From positions 4,466,342 through 4,530,341 of the forward strand of contig JYIP02000007.1 in NCBI GenBank assembly GCA_001051155.2: a DNA stretch of 64,000 bases, written 5' to 3'. A model generated the notes under the pieces. The model made no database searches, was not told the DNA's origin, and saw nothing but the letters and a program-made list of their open reading frames with translations. The stretch is from Chrysoporthe austroafricana (taxonomy: Eukaryota; Ascomycota; Sordariomycetes; Diaporthales; Cryphonectriaceae). Numbering within the stretch: the first letter of the stretch is position 1; the number at the start of each line of letters is the position of its first letter. Shown one piece after another: positions 30,201 to 43,442 of the stretch. Made by a program: the position numbers and the translations under genes.

Positions 30201-31585
30201 TGGCCGCCCGCCAGCTGCACCGCGCCGCCCGGCACGCCGGGGGCTTCACGAAGAGCGATGCTGGACTTTGGGACGGGAGCGGCGCGCCGGAAAAGGAAAG
30301 TCGCGCCGTTGGGAAATACAAGGCAGCGATGCCCCAGCATTGATAGACCCTATAGACACTAGTGGCTGGTTGCGCCCATCCGTGCCTACATCAAGACGAA
30401 ATTTGTGGTATTGCCTCCGGACTGATGCGCCCTCAGCGTCGCCTATAGGCGCGGGCGGCGGTCCAGACCATGATTGTGTGACACGCCGCCTGCAGACGTC
30501 GATGCCGCTGATCTGACGGCGGGAAGCTGCAGCAGGTGACCCAGCCACGACAGCCGGGACACGGCTGCAGTGGGCAGCGAGCGGCTCTGTATCATGACCT
30601 GCCGGCGCAGTGCCAGCACTCTGTATGTATACGCAGCGTGGCGGCCACCCACCCATACGTAAAGGCTTGGCCTGGTCTCGTGGGCGGTTTGGGTGGTGCG
30701 ACGGTTACGTGGAAGGGTGCGAAGGTGAGGAGGCTGTGCAGGCTAATAATGTCTTGGCACCGCATGGGAATGGCCTCGAAGGGGAATCAGGTTGCCTCCT
30801 GTCAGAAGAAACGTCACCGGGTGTGCAGAGGCCCTCCATACTATGGATGGGGTCAAGCCCGGGTCCTTGCATCTGCCAAAACGCACACCTCAAACCGCGG
30901 CGGCCGTTGTTGAAACCAGAGCCGTCTGCGTCTGCGAGGCAGCACCCTTTCCCTCCACGTTCAGTGGCCGCTGGTACTATTAGTGGGCTGCCCGGGCCCC
31001 TGTAGGGCCCGTGGGCCCGTGGGCCCCTCTAAGGCCACAGTGTTACTGGGCACGCTGGGTACCGGCAATAGAGCAGTTAGGGCCGCCTTGGCTGTGCGGA
31101 GTACGTCTGTACTTTACGCGACACTACGCGGATCCCAGACCAGAACCACGCCCCCCCGTTACCACCATCTCGCTTTGGTGGGCATCATCATCCTCATCAT
31201 CCTCCTCCTATAGCTGCCTGGTTGCTAGTACCTTACCTGTTCTCGCCGCGTCTCCTCTACACTGCACTGCGCCACATTTCGTTGCTCACTTACCTTTTCC
31301 CTTATCTCCAGCTTTTTGTTGTTGTCTTTTTTTTTTCTTCTTCCTCTTTTGCTTCTCGTGCTGTTCTTTCTTGATACCCCTCACCTCCCATCTCTATCTC
31401 GCGTTATTGCGACGTTGCAGCACCGTCTTACGCCGTATCTTCTTGGGGGCGCAGGCTTCTGCAATCTCGGAAAAGTTCGACTCCGCTGAACCCCTACCTT
31501 CGCGCTCGTCCCGCTCCATTTCCTCTCGACGCGAACAGCGATACCGAACGATACCCGACCCCTTGCCACTGCGACGACCTCCAAG
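30201..31585. other. Intergenic, UBP6 3' flank and Lsb5-like promoter
   Basis: No gene is seen in 1.4 kb. The proximal 400 bp before 31586 is CT-rich with a T-run (31328-31337), typical of a fungal promoter or 5' UTR. A short GGGCCCGT repeat lies near 31005-31025 and a CAT/CTC triplet run near 31183-31210. Confidence 0.55.
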
Positions 31586-33593
31586 ATGCCCTCCTTCAAG
31601 TCCCTGAGCAGTAAGATGCTCGGCGGCATCAAGAAGAGAGGCAACGATACGGACGCGGACAATGAAAGCGGCCGGAGCGGCGCCAGCGCCAGCGACTCAG
31701 CCGTCGACCTGCAGGGTGGCTCCCCCGAGGTTGTCGCGGCGAGGAGTGTGGTACGCTACACACCATCACCAGGCAGTATGCGAAGAGGAAGACAGAGGGC
31801 TAATGGTGCCTACGACAGAAAGCATTCTGCGAGTCGGGCGGTCCGGGCCGTCAAAATGTACGTTGCATAAACAATACGGTGCTGGCAGATCTGTGGACCA
31901 CCCGTGGGACCTGTGGCCTCCGTGCAGACTGTGCGCTCGCTGCTGCGCAGAGCGCCTGCGGCCTGGCCCCAGGCAAGGCGCGGTGATGTCTCCATCGAGG
32001 TCTGCCTCGCGACGCTGGGGCGCTGATGCGCGCAGCGCACGCGACCACCCGATCTCACCAGCATTGCCCGGCCGGAACATTCCTGCTGACACTCGCGACT
32101 ACAGGGCAACGAGGTCACCTTCCTCCCGCCGATCGTCGAGTCCGCCGAGTCCTCTCCCGCGGCGGCAGCCGAGTGCGCGCGGTTGATACGCAAGTTCCTC
32201 AAGAAGGACTACTGGTCCAACCCGTCGTATCAGTACAACGCCCTGATGCTCGCGCGCATCCTCTCCGACAACCCCGGGCCCACCTTCACGCGAAACCTGG
32301 ACGGCAAATTCGTGGATACGCTGAGGGAGCTGTTGCGGAACGGGCGTGACCTCTCCGTCCGGCAGATGCTGATGGAGATGCTAGACTCGTTCGAGCACCA
32401 GAAGGGCTGGGACGAGGGCTTAGCGGGCTGTATCGAGATGTGGAAGAAGGAGAAGGACAAGGCTTACAAGGCCTACGGCGTACGTCCGTGATATCCCACG
32501 GCCAGGGAGAGTGTGTGTCGCTAATCTTTTCCAGGGACGCCCGCCGCCTCCGCAGATGCCCATGATGGGCGCTGCTGCGGCTGACCAGCATTCCCAGAAC
32601 TACTTCGCGAGGTCACACCATAACACCCGCCTGCCGAACCCCGTCGAGCTGGCAAACCGGCTGGAGGAGGCGAGAACATCGGCGAAGCTGCTGACACAGC
32701 TGGTGGCCAACACGCCGTCAACAGAGGTCATGGACAACGACCTGGTCAAGGAGTTTGCGGATCGCTGTCTCAGCGCGTCCCGTAGCATACAGGGCTACAT
32801 GGCGGCAGACAACCCGGGTCCTGACAACGAGACGATGGAGAGCCTCATCGACGTGAACGAGGAGCTGCAGCAGGCGCTCAACAACCAGAAGCGGGCGGTC
32901 CTGAGCGCGAGGAAGGAACTCGGCATCGATGGCCGGTCCCAAAACCCCAGCCCACAGCCGTCCGAGACGAACGGCTCGAGTCGGCCGCCGCTCCCCGGCG
33001 CCTCCAGCGCATTCGCCGGCGCGCCGCCAGCCCCGAGGAGAAACGACAATGGCAAGGGGAAGGCGAGGCAATCGCAGGTCCCAGCAGATTTTGTCCCGCC
33101 CCCACCGGGTCCTCCACCCTCCCGGCCGGATGCAGCGCCGGCCCCGGCCGGCCTCGTCTCACCCATCTCAGACAACGGGGACGAGGAGAGAGATCCTTTC
33201 CGCGATCCAGAACCAGCTGGCGCGTCCTCCGCGGGAAGAGCGAAGGCGGCAGGCGGTCTCCCGTTCATAGAGCAGCCGAGCCTTGACTACGAGCCCTTCC
33301 ATCCGGGCTTCAGCCAGCCGACGCAAAGCTACCTGGGCCGCCAGGACAGCGCAATGAACAAGATCCAGATGTCCGGCGCCGGCTCGGGGTCGCCAGAGAA
33401 CGATAGGGATGCGCCTCGCGGGGCAGCGAACGACTACGGCAGGCGCAACGGCGGCGGTGCTGCTGGCGGGTCGTCATCGTCTGCCGCTCCTAAGCAGCAG
33501 AGGTATCAGTACGAGGATGATGAAGACGAGGGCCTCTACAGTGGGCCTGCGGGTGGCTCATCTACGGGGAAGAATCCCGTTCACCGGTACTAG
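31586..33593 (+). CDS. lsb5: Lsb5-like VHS/GAT-domain protein (actin and endocytic trafficking)
   Basis: Three exons, 31586-31750, 32105-32479 and 32535-33593, give 532 residues, all phase 0. The first intron is long (354 bp) and ends with a CTGAC branch site and TACAG. The head is MPSFKSLSSKMLGG. A VHS/ENTH-like helical domain occupies about residues 60-180 (AAECARLIRKFLKKDYW, YNALMLARILSDN, VRQMLMEMLDSFEHQKG). A GAT-like three-helix segment follows at about 205-300 (LANRLEEARTSAKLL, EVMDNDLVKEFADRC, ETMESLIDVNEELQQAL). The rest is disordered and Pro/Gly/Ser-rich and ends GKNPVHRY. Yeast Lsb5 binds Las17, ubiquitin and Arf3. The domain order supports the family; the gene symbol is by similarity of architecture. 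Confidence 0.86.
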
Positions 33594-36500
33594 GAGAGAC
33601 GGGGACGCCGATCTCGCAGGTCTCCCTTAGGGGCCCTCTCATGGTGGTGTTGGGCCGGGAAGACCCCTCTCAGGATCAAGCGACAGGAGGTGTCGAACGA
33701 GTGACAAGGAAGAGTGCGGAAGCTCCACTCCAGGAGCTTGGGAGGCAGAGATTTAGGATACCTACCTCACTCTTGACGCCTAGAAGATGCAGAGTTACGA
33801 TTGGCGGGGAGGCGGTTGATGATGACGATGTTGATGACGACGGAGCCCGTCTTAGGATGATTGAAGTGTCTTCCAGGCATAGCATAATGATGAGCACCCG
33901 AGGACCACCCATCCTCCCTCGATTTCACCCCTGTTGCACACACTAAGCCGTCTCGTACGACACTTCGGCCCAGAACGGCCATGCTTGCGAGAATCCTCTG
34001 TGAGCTGTCACCTGCGCGCTGCATCTCCCCGGCGGTACGAAGCGCGGGGCGTCGTCGTGGTGGGTAACACAAGAGCACGCAGGTCCTTCGATCTCCCCCT
34101 TCCCCCCCCCCTGGTCCGAGGCTTCTGATGGATGGCCATTCCAGCCGCAGGCGGCCGTGCCTGCGAGGAGGCAATTTCGTGAGCTATCACTTCCCAATCC
34201 CCCTTTTCCCAAACGGGCTGACCTGTCGTGTCCGTGCAGTACTGGCCAGGTTCCAGACGAGCAGGAGAGCCACCCGCGGGAATCTGCACCGGCCCTCGGC
34301 GAAGTGATGATCGAGGAGCATCGCCAAACAAAAGAAGAAACAATGCGGCGTGGGAGGGAGGAGGAGCCGCACATACGTACTCCTCGCAGCGTACACACGA
34401 GATGAGAGGGCGTATGGCAGGGTAGCGGCCCTGCGGGAAAGCAAGCGAACATGCTGCCAAGCAAGGGAGGGAGGAGGGAGCGGAATGGAGCGCGCCGGTT
34501 TCCAGACCAAGCCTGTGGCGCTCGTAGGGATGTCCGCTGCCCGCTGGCACGCATCGGTAGGTGCCCTCTCGAGCGTCTGCCTGTCTGCGTGCCCTCGTGA
34601 GGGAGTGGGTGGACGGGATATCAGGGGTCTACAGGAAAGCCGGTGGCACCATCCGTGGGATGAAGCAGCTCATCGCCTTGTCGCCCCCTATCCCAACCCG
34701 CGAGCCGCCGTCCGCATAGTGGCTGCTGGCCATAGATATGTGTCTCGGTGGCTCGGGGTGAGGATCTGTCCGCTCTGGCTCCAGTCGCGAGACTAGCCCA
34801 GTGAGGACCTGGGGAGGAAGGCAGTGTATGGTTCTCGACCCTGGGGTTCTGAGTATGTTAGAGCTCAGGGCGGGAGATCCTGCGCGAAGGCCCGTGTTGT
34901 CTGCGGACGAGGCATGGCCATCTGCACAACTGCCCCCCGTATCCTCTCTCCTCGTGTTGGGCTTCTAGGCGAGATGGGCCTCGCGGCTTCGCCTCGACGG
35001 TACGCATCAAACCAAGCTTATCACCGCGTGGCCGTTCCCGACGGGCTAGCGCACGGGGGGGGGGGGTCTTGGAAGAGGCCAAGCATGCCAGCCAAGTTGT
35101 CCCCGGGGCCACTGGTGTCCATGGCTCCCGCGGAGAACAGACGACACCACCTCCCTGCTGAAACCGCCACTCCCGGATGGGTTGTTCAGCTCAGGAGGCC
35201 CCGGGAAACAAGAACGGCACCGCGCGGGTGTGCGGCCTGATGGATTCTCCCATCCTTGGCCCCAGGGCACCACATCAACTCGAGGAATGGCAGGGCGTTG
35301 AATCCCTGAACGACATTCCTTCGCAGCACCCTCCCCTCTCCAGGAGACTCGCCCCGAAGGGTCTCGAGACGAAGAAGCGGGTCGGGTGGGCCAGCGTGCA
35401 TGATAGGGACCATAGGACGTCTTCTCGACGATCCAACCTCACCCACACCGTCGGCGGCATGACAGGCGGAAGCGTCTCCTCGCAAGCCAAAGCGGCTCAT
35501 CGCCAGCGCTCACCCGGAGGGGCCCGCTGCCTATCGGGCTGTCGCGTGGTACCGAGATCGAGGAACCCCACCCCTGGCGCAGGAGGCGCACGCCTCCCCG
35601 TGTGTATGTACGCACCGGCTCATGCTGGGACATGGGAGGTCCTGTACGACAAGGAAGGATTCCCCGGGGCCCCTCGACCTATCGCAAGCCTTGCGCGAAG
35701 CGGACTAATATGACTGCATGCCGGGCCGCATATCGTGGCTGACCGCAGGCTGATGTGTCGGGCGCAGATGAGTCGGTGAGCCAGGGCGGTCGGGGGGGGG
35801 GGAACATGGCGTAGGGACCACGTCCGCCGACCATGCGATCATCGTCAACCTGTCATCCCATTTCGAGAGCTGTCACAGGCTTCGTCCGAACGGGGCGAAG
35901 GGGGGACAGCTCGGGCCGAGGCGCGTGCGCGGCGGCCTACGCCGCATGCCCCGGCGCCGGTGGTCGGGACGACCAGTCTGCCCGACTCCGCCTCGTGCGG
36001 CGGGTGGCCCATCTCCGAGGGGGGGTGTGGTTTCCTCTGCCTAGGCAAGCAGGTATAGACCTGCACCGTCAAGAAGCGGACAGGTGCGCGAGTGGGGTGC
36101 GCGTGACGGAATGGCGCCGCTGCGTGCGATTCGTGTCAGCTACCCGCAGCCCTGCCAGTGATGCTCAAGGGGAGGGGGGACGAAATCTGGTTCGACCGCG
36201 CTGTGCTGTCGAGGTGTGCACGTGGTGTGGTGAGTTCTCTGAGGAGGAGGTCGAGGTCCACATAGGAGGATTCCCACCCACTTCAGCCCGGTGGAGCGCG
36301 GGATGCATTGCGCATCCTATCGCAAGCTTCGTCCGAAAAAGCTAGGTATACTGGCACTGCGCACATAGTAAGCACACTCCATCCCCCTCCCCACCCCCTA
36401 CATACCCAGTTCAGGATTTAGCCTTTAGGCATCCCGGACTTGGCTTTCTTTCGTGTACATTGTTCTGCGCCCCTGGCGATATGCGATTGGATGTTCGCTG

Positions 36501-39500
36501 TCATATGGGTATGCAGCCCGTGACGAGCGTCTAGGAGACACGTGGAGATGCATGGACTCCTGGAGGGGGACGCCGGCGAGATGCGATGATACCCAATCTG
36601 CCAATAAGCCTGGGTAGGACATCTCGGTGGCTGATCTAACCCCGGGGGGGAAAGAAAGCAAGACCGAAACACTACGTCCATCGCTCGACGTATGGGAAGG
36701 ACGCTCTGGGGAAGAGCTGGCACGAGGAGCTGCTGAAGATACACGTCCAGCGGCTCACACGCCATGCCCTTCATCTCGGATGCTCATCTTCGGATTCCGT
36801 GTAAAGAGATGTAGTGCGACGTCGCTTATCTCGGCATTGGGCCCACGATGGCTCTCTTTTCCCTCCGGGGTGTGGGTGCACAGCATGCGAGCTGTGTTTG
36901 AAAGCTGCGGTGGTCGGTTGCCTGACCCGTTCAGCCGGACCTCGAGGATAAATCATGAAACGAAACAACGACAAAAAAAGGAAAGGGGGGGGGGGAGGGG
37001 AAGGATTATCGAGCCTAACTGCCGTGATACCCATGAGGGTAACATGGACCATAGGCCACGATCAAATATCGTTTAAGCTAGTGGAGGAATGAACCCCCCC
37101 CCGAACACCCCGAACACGCACGACAACAGGGTCCTCAATCTGACATGAGCGCTGCAGCTGTGGTACCACGTCCACGCTGGGTAGTAGTTGCGGCCAGGCC
37201 CGGGCCAAGCGCCAGATGATATCACGGTCAAGTGTGTCCTAGGCCAGCAGCTTCTCACCTCGACTACTGACGCAGGCAGATGGGACTGCAGCACCTCACG
37301 TCTCGCCCTACATTCCGTTCCTCACCTCGCGCGACCTACTGCATGCCCCGGATCGCCCGGCCCGGCGAAGGGGGGGAAAGCTTGGTAGAAGTCCACAAGA
37401 TGAAACATTGCCACCACAGCAGGCCTGGGCTGCGGACAAGGAGGAGGCGTGAAGGCATATGGCCCGCAAGACGAGACGAGACGAACGCCCCCGCCCCCCT
37501 TCTTCCCAAGAATATCCCCGAGTCTCGATCCGGAAAGGAGGGCGACCACCGCAGTTGGACCTGCAGCAGCAGCATTCACGGTGGACGCCAGCCAGGCCTC
37601 GCACGACGCCGACCCCTCCCTCCCTCCCTCCCTCCTCCGCCGGGCCCGCATGTGCCAGTGTGGCACACCCCCAGCACCCTAGGGCAAGCGGGCCATGTCG
37701 CACCGGACGAGATGATCGGCTCCGTTTAAGCTAGGTGACATGTGCGGACCCTTGCCGCCTCGTGCGTCTCTCCCGCCCTGCAGCGCCCAGTCGCCTGGCC
37801 GCCAGCGTGCAAAGTAGCTTCTAGGCCAGTCCCGGTCTCCCTGTCAGAGGGCTGGAGGCCAGGGGGGCAGGCACCAGGTCGGGCCCGGAGGAGATGCACG
37901 GTGAGGTGTGGTGTCGCACGGATGGGGGCGGCCCTGTCGGACGCGCAAGCTCACATGCGCCTGCGTGCAGCAGCGGTGCTGGTTGCCGGGGCCGTCTGGA
38001 GGCAGAAGGTGGCACAGAGAAGCCTCCCCCGTCTCCCAGCGCCGCAAGGAGTAATTCTAATTCCCCGGCGGGTTACACTACGTGATTTGGACGCTCTCAC
38101 CGTGTGGCCTGGATACCACAATATGACCTGTCAAGGCCGCGGCTGTCGGCTGGCGAAATCCGCTCGGCGACGCATCTCGAGATTGCCGGCCTGACTCATT
38201 TTATAATTTCGCCTCAGTCATGTCTGCTACCATCTCAGTGCAGGCTCAGACCTCATCCCGAGTCGGCGCATAGGGGTCCTGTAACAGCTGCGAGGTGGAG
38301 GCAAAGATAAGACGACACATTGGCGGGGTGAGCCTGAGACCCGAGGCGGCTTGTCGTCCGAGCCAGCATATATAAGCCGGCCGCCGCCGCCGGTCCCGAC
38401 GCCTGCGCACTCGGATCTGGCGAGGGCCCCCGACAGGCATACCACAGCCCAGTTCTGGGGCGGCGAGGAACGAGAGGGAGGCATCGAGACGAGATGTCGT
38501 CCCTCACCACAGAACTTCCAGAAGCGGGCCCCTCAAGCGACGGCGACACGCGATTGGAGGACCATGTCCCGGCGGGATGGGCACTAGCAGGGACCAGGGG
38601 ACAGCGGGGATGAGGCTAAACATGTGGGGCCCTGCGCCGATGCGTGGACCGCAGTGGACCGATCTCTGGCAGCGACGTTGCTTCTTTGGGCGAATCTTGC
38701 GAATCCAACGGCAAACCACCTCGACACACGCCCATGGGACCTCGACTGGGTCGGGTCGGGTCTGGTCTGGTCTGGTCTGGTCTGGTCTGGTCTGGTCTTC
38801 CTGTCTCGTGCCCTCACCGGCCGCCAAGATGCGAGGGCTCGTTCGAGCCCTCGCCGCCGCCTCTCGTGTTGCCCCTGCTGCGCCCTCCGTCCTGTCGCCA
38901 GCTCCGGCGCCAGGAGTCGCACCTCCAGCCGGCAGTGGGGAGCTGCCTGGCCGGTGCAACCAGAAACCAAGGTGCGCAGGGAAACACGGCAGCGACGAAG
39001 TCTGGTACGGCACGACGCCGCATGCCACGCCAGCGCCTGAGTGCTACAGTCCCTGCGTTCCAGCCAGGGCCCAGAGGCGCGACGTCCCTCATACTGATAG
39101 TACGGACGTATGGTATCTCCCGGGGCCCTGGCCCCCCAGGCCCCCAGCCTGTCCTCTCCCTCTCTCCCTGGCGTGGATACTGGATGGCACGGTGCAAACA
39201 CCTCGCTCCTCGCTCCGCGATTGGGCCACCACGCGCGCTTCTACGGACGAGGCGTTGGGGCCGCTGATCCGACTCATGTCTGTCCTCGCCGCGCTGTTGG
39301 CGGGCGCGCGCGCGGGCCATCCCAAGGCGTGCTGGGCCGTTCGAGGCCCCGAACCACGTCCCATCTGTGAACCCTCCTCCTGACTAGTTGGTCTGGATGG
39401 ATGCCGTCTACAGACTTCGTCGCGATCTCGTCCTGGCGTTCAGAGCTATATTTTGCACTGCCTTTCCACTGCATGTCAACACCGCGTGCCGCCCTCTCCG

Positions 39501-40389
39501 TCCGGCTGGCGATACCACCTCTTCTTCACTCCCGACTTCAGCAACGTGTCTGGCGTCCTGGTCCTCCTTTGCTCCCGGGCGCAGGCACACCTACGTCTGT
39601 CGATCGCATCTCCACCGTCTTCCTCCTCCTCGCTGCCTCTACACCACCACCACCGTTAGCACCCGCCGCTGTACCTCACAGCGTCGGTTCATGGTAAGCC
39701 ACGTCGCCCAGCCTGACGCCACTAGCGCCGGGACCGTATGCCTCATGAGCATAAAACGATGTTATTGCGGCTGGGCCTCACTGACCTATCTCACAGCGGC
39801 TTGCCGTCCCACGCATCAGCCGCACACACGAGGACGCCACTGGGACGACATCGGTACCCGCGTTGCCACAGCAGCTCCGTGCTCCGGTGCCTCTCCTCTG
39901 CCTGTGCCGGACGCGCGGTCCTGTTCGTTTCCTCCCGCGCTGCCGCCCCTGCTGGAGCTAGCGTAACCTCACGTCTCCTGGCTCGAGCACTCTGGCCTCT
40001 CTGTGCCCCCCGACTCTTCTCGGGACTCGGCTCAGGCCCACTATCGATCATACCCACCCTCTCTTCCTTTTGACAGCCCTCGCGCGAGGTTTCGTTACTT
40101 TTTCCGAAACAAGCATAGCCCCCAGGTGCCATCCTGTAAGCAAGCCGCAGATCTAAGATTTGTTCATGAGCAGGTCACCGCTCGCGGGGTCCTGCCAGTC
40201 ACCACCGCGGCCATCTCCTAGCCCGTGCAGCCCAGCTGGGGGGAACACCAGACCGACCGCTGTCATCCCCCCATCCGTCAGGGGGAAGATAGAATACATT
40301 AACGCAGGCTGGAGAGAACCAGCCTCGAGAATAAAGACCCCACCTCTGCTCCGTCCTCGTGAGAGCCCGTCTCCGCGAGGTCTCCCCTC
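33594..40389. other. 6.8-kb stretch with no supportable gene
   Basis: Many overlapping open frames exist on both strands, but none has family motifs, sensible composition or plausible splice structure. There are short poly-G runs (35057-35066, 35792-35800, 36986-36995) and the TCTGG array at 38761-38796. I see no transposon features. It may contain non-coding transcripts or highly diverged genes that cannot be judged by eye. Confidence 0.5.
38761..38796. repeat. (TCTGG)7 pentanucleotide array
   Basis: Seven perfect TCTGG copies occur in tandem, preceded by GGGTCGGGTCGGG. It differs from the CTTGT array in the LSM7 intron but has the same unit length. Confidence 0.95.
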
Positions 40390-42267
40390 ATGCCTCCCAT
40401 CCTCTGCCCCGTCCCCAGAGACGTGGTTGAATGCTTTCATGAGACGAGCGAGCCAATGGCGGACGTCCCTCTTGGCTACGGCCAGCCCTCCTACCACCTA
40501 TCACAACAACAACAACAACCTAACTACTGGAGGTGGTCCCTGGACGACCTCAGCACCGAGCTCCTGGTGTTGATATTTGAGCAGGTTCGTCGCCGCCCTG
40601 GCCAAGGGCCCCCTTCTCCGGACTGGTGGTCCTGCTACAAGGACGTCGGTCCCTCGTGCTGAGGTATCCCGTGCTGACCTTGGGAGCACGCACAGCTCCG
40701 AGACATTGATGCTCGACACATCGCCACGGCTCGTCTTCTCTGTCGTCGGCTCAATGAGATCGCGATACCCATTGCCTACAGGACACTCGCACTGAGCGAA
40801 CGCATCGTCTGTTCCGACTCGGAGCAGGACTTCCCGCATGCGCTCGAGCGCATCTATGCCCACACCAACCATGTCATCGCGCGGAGTGATCTCGACCCGG
40901 GGCGCATCAAGACGATCCTGGAGAGGATACGAAAGCTGTCCTCGGTGAGGTGAGTCGTCGCTGCAGAGGACAGACACCCCTTCCCGCGGGCCTGGCCTGG
41001 CCGGCTGACTGTGACACCACCCAGATGGCGCTATGTGGACAGGGCGGTCCGCTCGGGGCAGTTCTGGCTGCCGTCGGACATCCTCAGCCCGGAGCAGACG
41101 CGCTACCACGGCACCAGGCTCTACATCGAGGACCTGCCGCTCTGCAACTTCGAGGGCGAGGCGCGCGACACGTACCTCCGCGCGATCCCCGTCCAGCTCC
41201 TCGTGTCGCTCCGGATGGCGCGGCCGGCGCCGCCGCTCGTGACGCGGCTCCACTCGCTCAAGAACCTCCTCCTCGCGGCGCCGCGGCTCGAGACGCTGCG
41301 GTTCGAGGACCGCGGGCAGGGCACGCAGTTCACGTTCGGGCCGGGCGAGCGGCTGCCGGCGTTCCGCGAGCTGGCGCTGCGGTCGTACGACTGGCGGCAC
41401 ACGCGCGACGAGGTGGCGCGGCACTGGGACTTCAGCCGGCTCGCGCGGCTGGAGCTGACGTCGGTGCCGGCGTACAACTTCCTGGCGTCGGTGGACCCGG
41501 CGGACCTGGCGGGGCTGCGGGCGCTGCACTGCGACGACTTCAGCGCGCACCTGCCGGACCGGCGGGCGGAGGCGACGCGGGCGCTGTACCTGCTGGTGCG
41601 GGACCGCGTGCGGGCGCTGGCGGCGCTCTCGCTGACGGTGCACACGGCGCAGTTCCCCGCCGCGGACGCGCTGCGGCGGCACGCGGGCTCGCTGGCGGCG
41701 CTGCGGCTGCGCGACTACACGGGCTTCGGCGAGGACGACCGGCGGTGCCCGACGCTGGCGCCCGCGGACCTCGCGCTGCTGGCGGGCCGCCTGCGCCGGC
41801 TGCGCGCCCTCGAGCTCGACATGGACGCCGCGCTGGCCGACCCGCCCGCGTTCCTGCGCGCCTGCTGCGCGTTCCCGGCGCTGCGCACGCTCACGCTGCA
41901 CGTGCAGACGGTCGTCCGCCCGTACGAGAGCGGGCCGGCCCCCACCACCGAAGGGGCGGCGGGCGCCGACCCGGACCGCGAGGCGGCCGTGCGCACGATG
42001 CGGTTCCTGGTCGGCACGCGGCGGGCGCTGCGGGGCCCGGCGTGGCGGCGCATCACGATCAACGTCGGCGGGTGGAAGCGCGTGATGGTGCGGCGGCTGG
42101 GCGAGGCGTGGCGGCGGCAGAACGAGCGCGGGGTGTTCGCGGAGCGGTGCTTCGTGCTGGAGCGGGCCGCGGGCGCGAACGGCGAGATGCGGTTCAGGGA
42201 GGAGGCGGCCGCCGAGGCGAGCCGGGCGGGCACGCCGGAGGCGGCGCCGGGGGAGGAGGCAGAGTAG
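40390..42267 (+). CDS. F-box-like / leucine-rich fungal protein
   Basis: Three exons, 40390-40584, 40696-40949 and 41025-42267, give 563 residues (541 if started at the in-frame ATG 40456). Introns are 111 bp (GTTCGT donor, weak) and 75 bp (GTGAGT). An F-box-like helix pair is formed across the first junction: LSTELLVLIFEQ joined to LRDIDARHIATARLLCRRL, then AYRTLAL. F-box proteins bring substrates to SCF ubiquitin ligases; large lineage-specific families exist in filamentous fungi. The rest has irregular leucine-rich stretches (LHSLKNLLLAAPRLETLRF, RLRRLRALELDMDAAL, FPALRTLTLHV) resembling degenerate LRRs. Exon 3 is extremely GC-rich, with almost every third position G or C, while exons 1-2 are ordinary. 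The ending TPEAAPGEEAE is acidic. The target is unknown. Confidence 0.72.
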
Positions 42268-43029
42268 GGGCGGGTGTTTGTTGTGAGAACGTCAGCGCAT
42301 GGGAGCTGGGAAAAGGGGGGGGAGGGTATCAAAAAGGCTTAGGTGGGTAATATATAATCAGATCTGGCTTTGGCGGCAGTTTGAACGGGTTACTCTCTAC
42401 AGGATACTCTCTCTAGGGTCGCGAATGGGTAGATTTTCTCTGCATTCAGCGCGCTTAATTACACTATTTCCAATCTTGAGGCATCGTCGACCTATTTATC
42501 ACGTCTGGATATTTTTATAAAATCACGTTGACTGCTGCTCACAGGCTTCACATGAAATATATTCCGGAACGACTACTTTCCACGCCTGTACAAGGGTGCA
42601 TCAGCCCAGACGAAGGCCTACTACACACAGGAGGCCATGTCTCCGCCCCGCTAGATAATTCTAGAGGCCACACAACTATTCGATACAGCTGTAGAATATT
42701 ATAGAAGCAGGGTTCTCTATGCACCTACGTGTCTGAAATGCATGAATTCTGACGTCAAAAAAAGGGCGCGGTCTTCGGGGATAGCCTCGGCCTGCCGTGC
42801 ACCGGCGCGCGCGCGCCCCCCCAAACCCATTTTCACATGCGCCAGCGCCAGCGCCGGCGCCCACCCTTGCTTGGCACCCACCGCGGCCGAATCGGCTGAT
42901 TGGGCGCCGGCGCGACGTGGCGAGCGCGCATCCGACGTCGAATGTCGAATGTCGAGCCCTGCGCGCCAGCCGATGCGCCCGCGGGCCGCCAGGGAGAAAC
43001 AAGCCGCTGATTCACTCACTCACTCGACC

Positions 43030-43072
43030 ATACCATATCCATATCTATATCATATCGTATCATATCATATAT
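43030..43072. repeat. CATAT-rich imperfect array
   Basis: An imperfect repeat built from CATAT, CATATC and TATATC units lies about 370-410 bp upstream of the lipase ATG, just before the (CT)n tract. It is a conspicuous AT-rich patch in a GC-rich promoter. Confidence 0.8.
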
Positions 43073-43120
43073 CCTCCCTCCCGAGCTGCCACCGACCAGG
43101 TGTATCCCCCCCCCCTTCTG

Positions 43121-43125
<5 letters not shown>

Positions 43126-43153
<28 letters not shown>
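43126..43153. repeat. (CT)n microsatellite
   Basis: A CT tract of about 28 bp followed by CGCGCGCG lies about 290 bp upstream of the lipase start, in a probable promoter or 5' UTR. Confidence 0.93.
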
Positions 43154-43163
<10 letters not shown>

Positions 43164-43442
43164 CTGGCCAGGCAGCTGCTGTTCTGTTCCGGACCAAGAT
43201 ATCGTGTGAGAGGCGCGCAGGGCTCGCTCGCCCGGCGTACCTATCACATCTGTGTGTATTAAGCACGCGCACGCACTGGGTCTGCGGTGTTGCTGCGCAA
43301 GCAAGCCGTCTTGCCACACACCTGACATCACCACCATCGATCTCCACGGCCCAGGAACCTCTTCCTCCCTCTCCCGTCTACGCCGCGCCGCGCGTCCCTG
43401 CATGGGCCGCGCGCCGCACCACCACCACACGCCGGCGCCGAG

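Larger units (their letters stand above)
42268..43442. other. Intergenic with an AT-rich segment and the lipase promoter
   Basis: No gene is seen. The part around 42340-42740 is AT-rich. The lipase-proximal part has a CATAT-rich array (43030-43072) and a (CT)n tract (43126-43153). Confidence 0.55.

Noticed and set aside
31751..32104. Open frames within the first Lsb5-like intron
   Set aside because: The region has clear donor, branch and acceptor signals, and the joined exons give a continuous VHS-like domain.
40501..41901. A 466-codon minus-strand frame opposite the F-box gene
   Set aside because: It is an Arg/Pro/Val-rich artefact of extreme GC3 on the plus strand.
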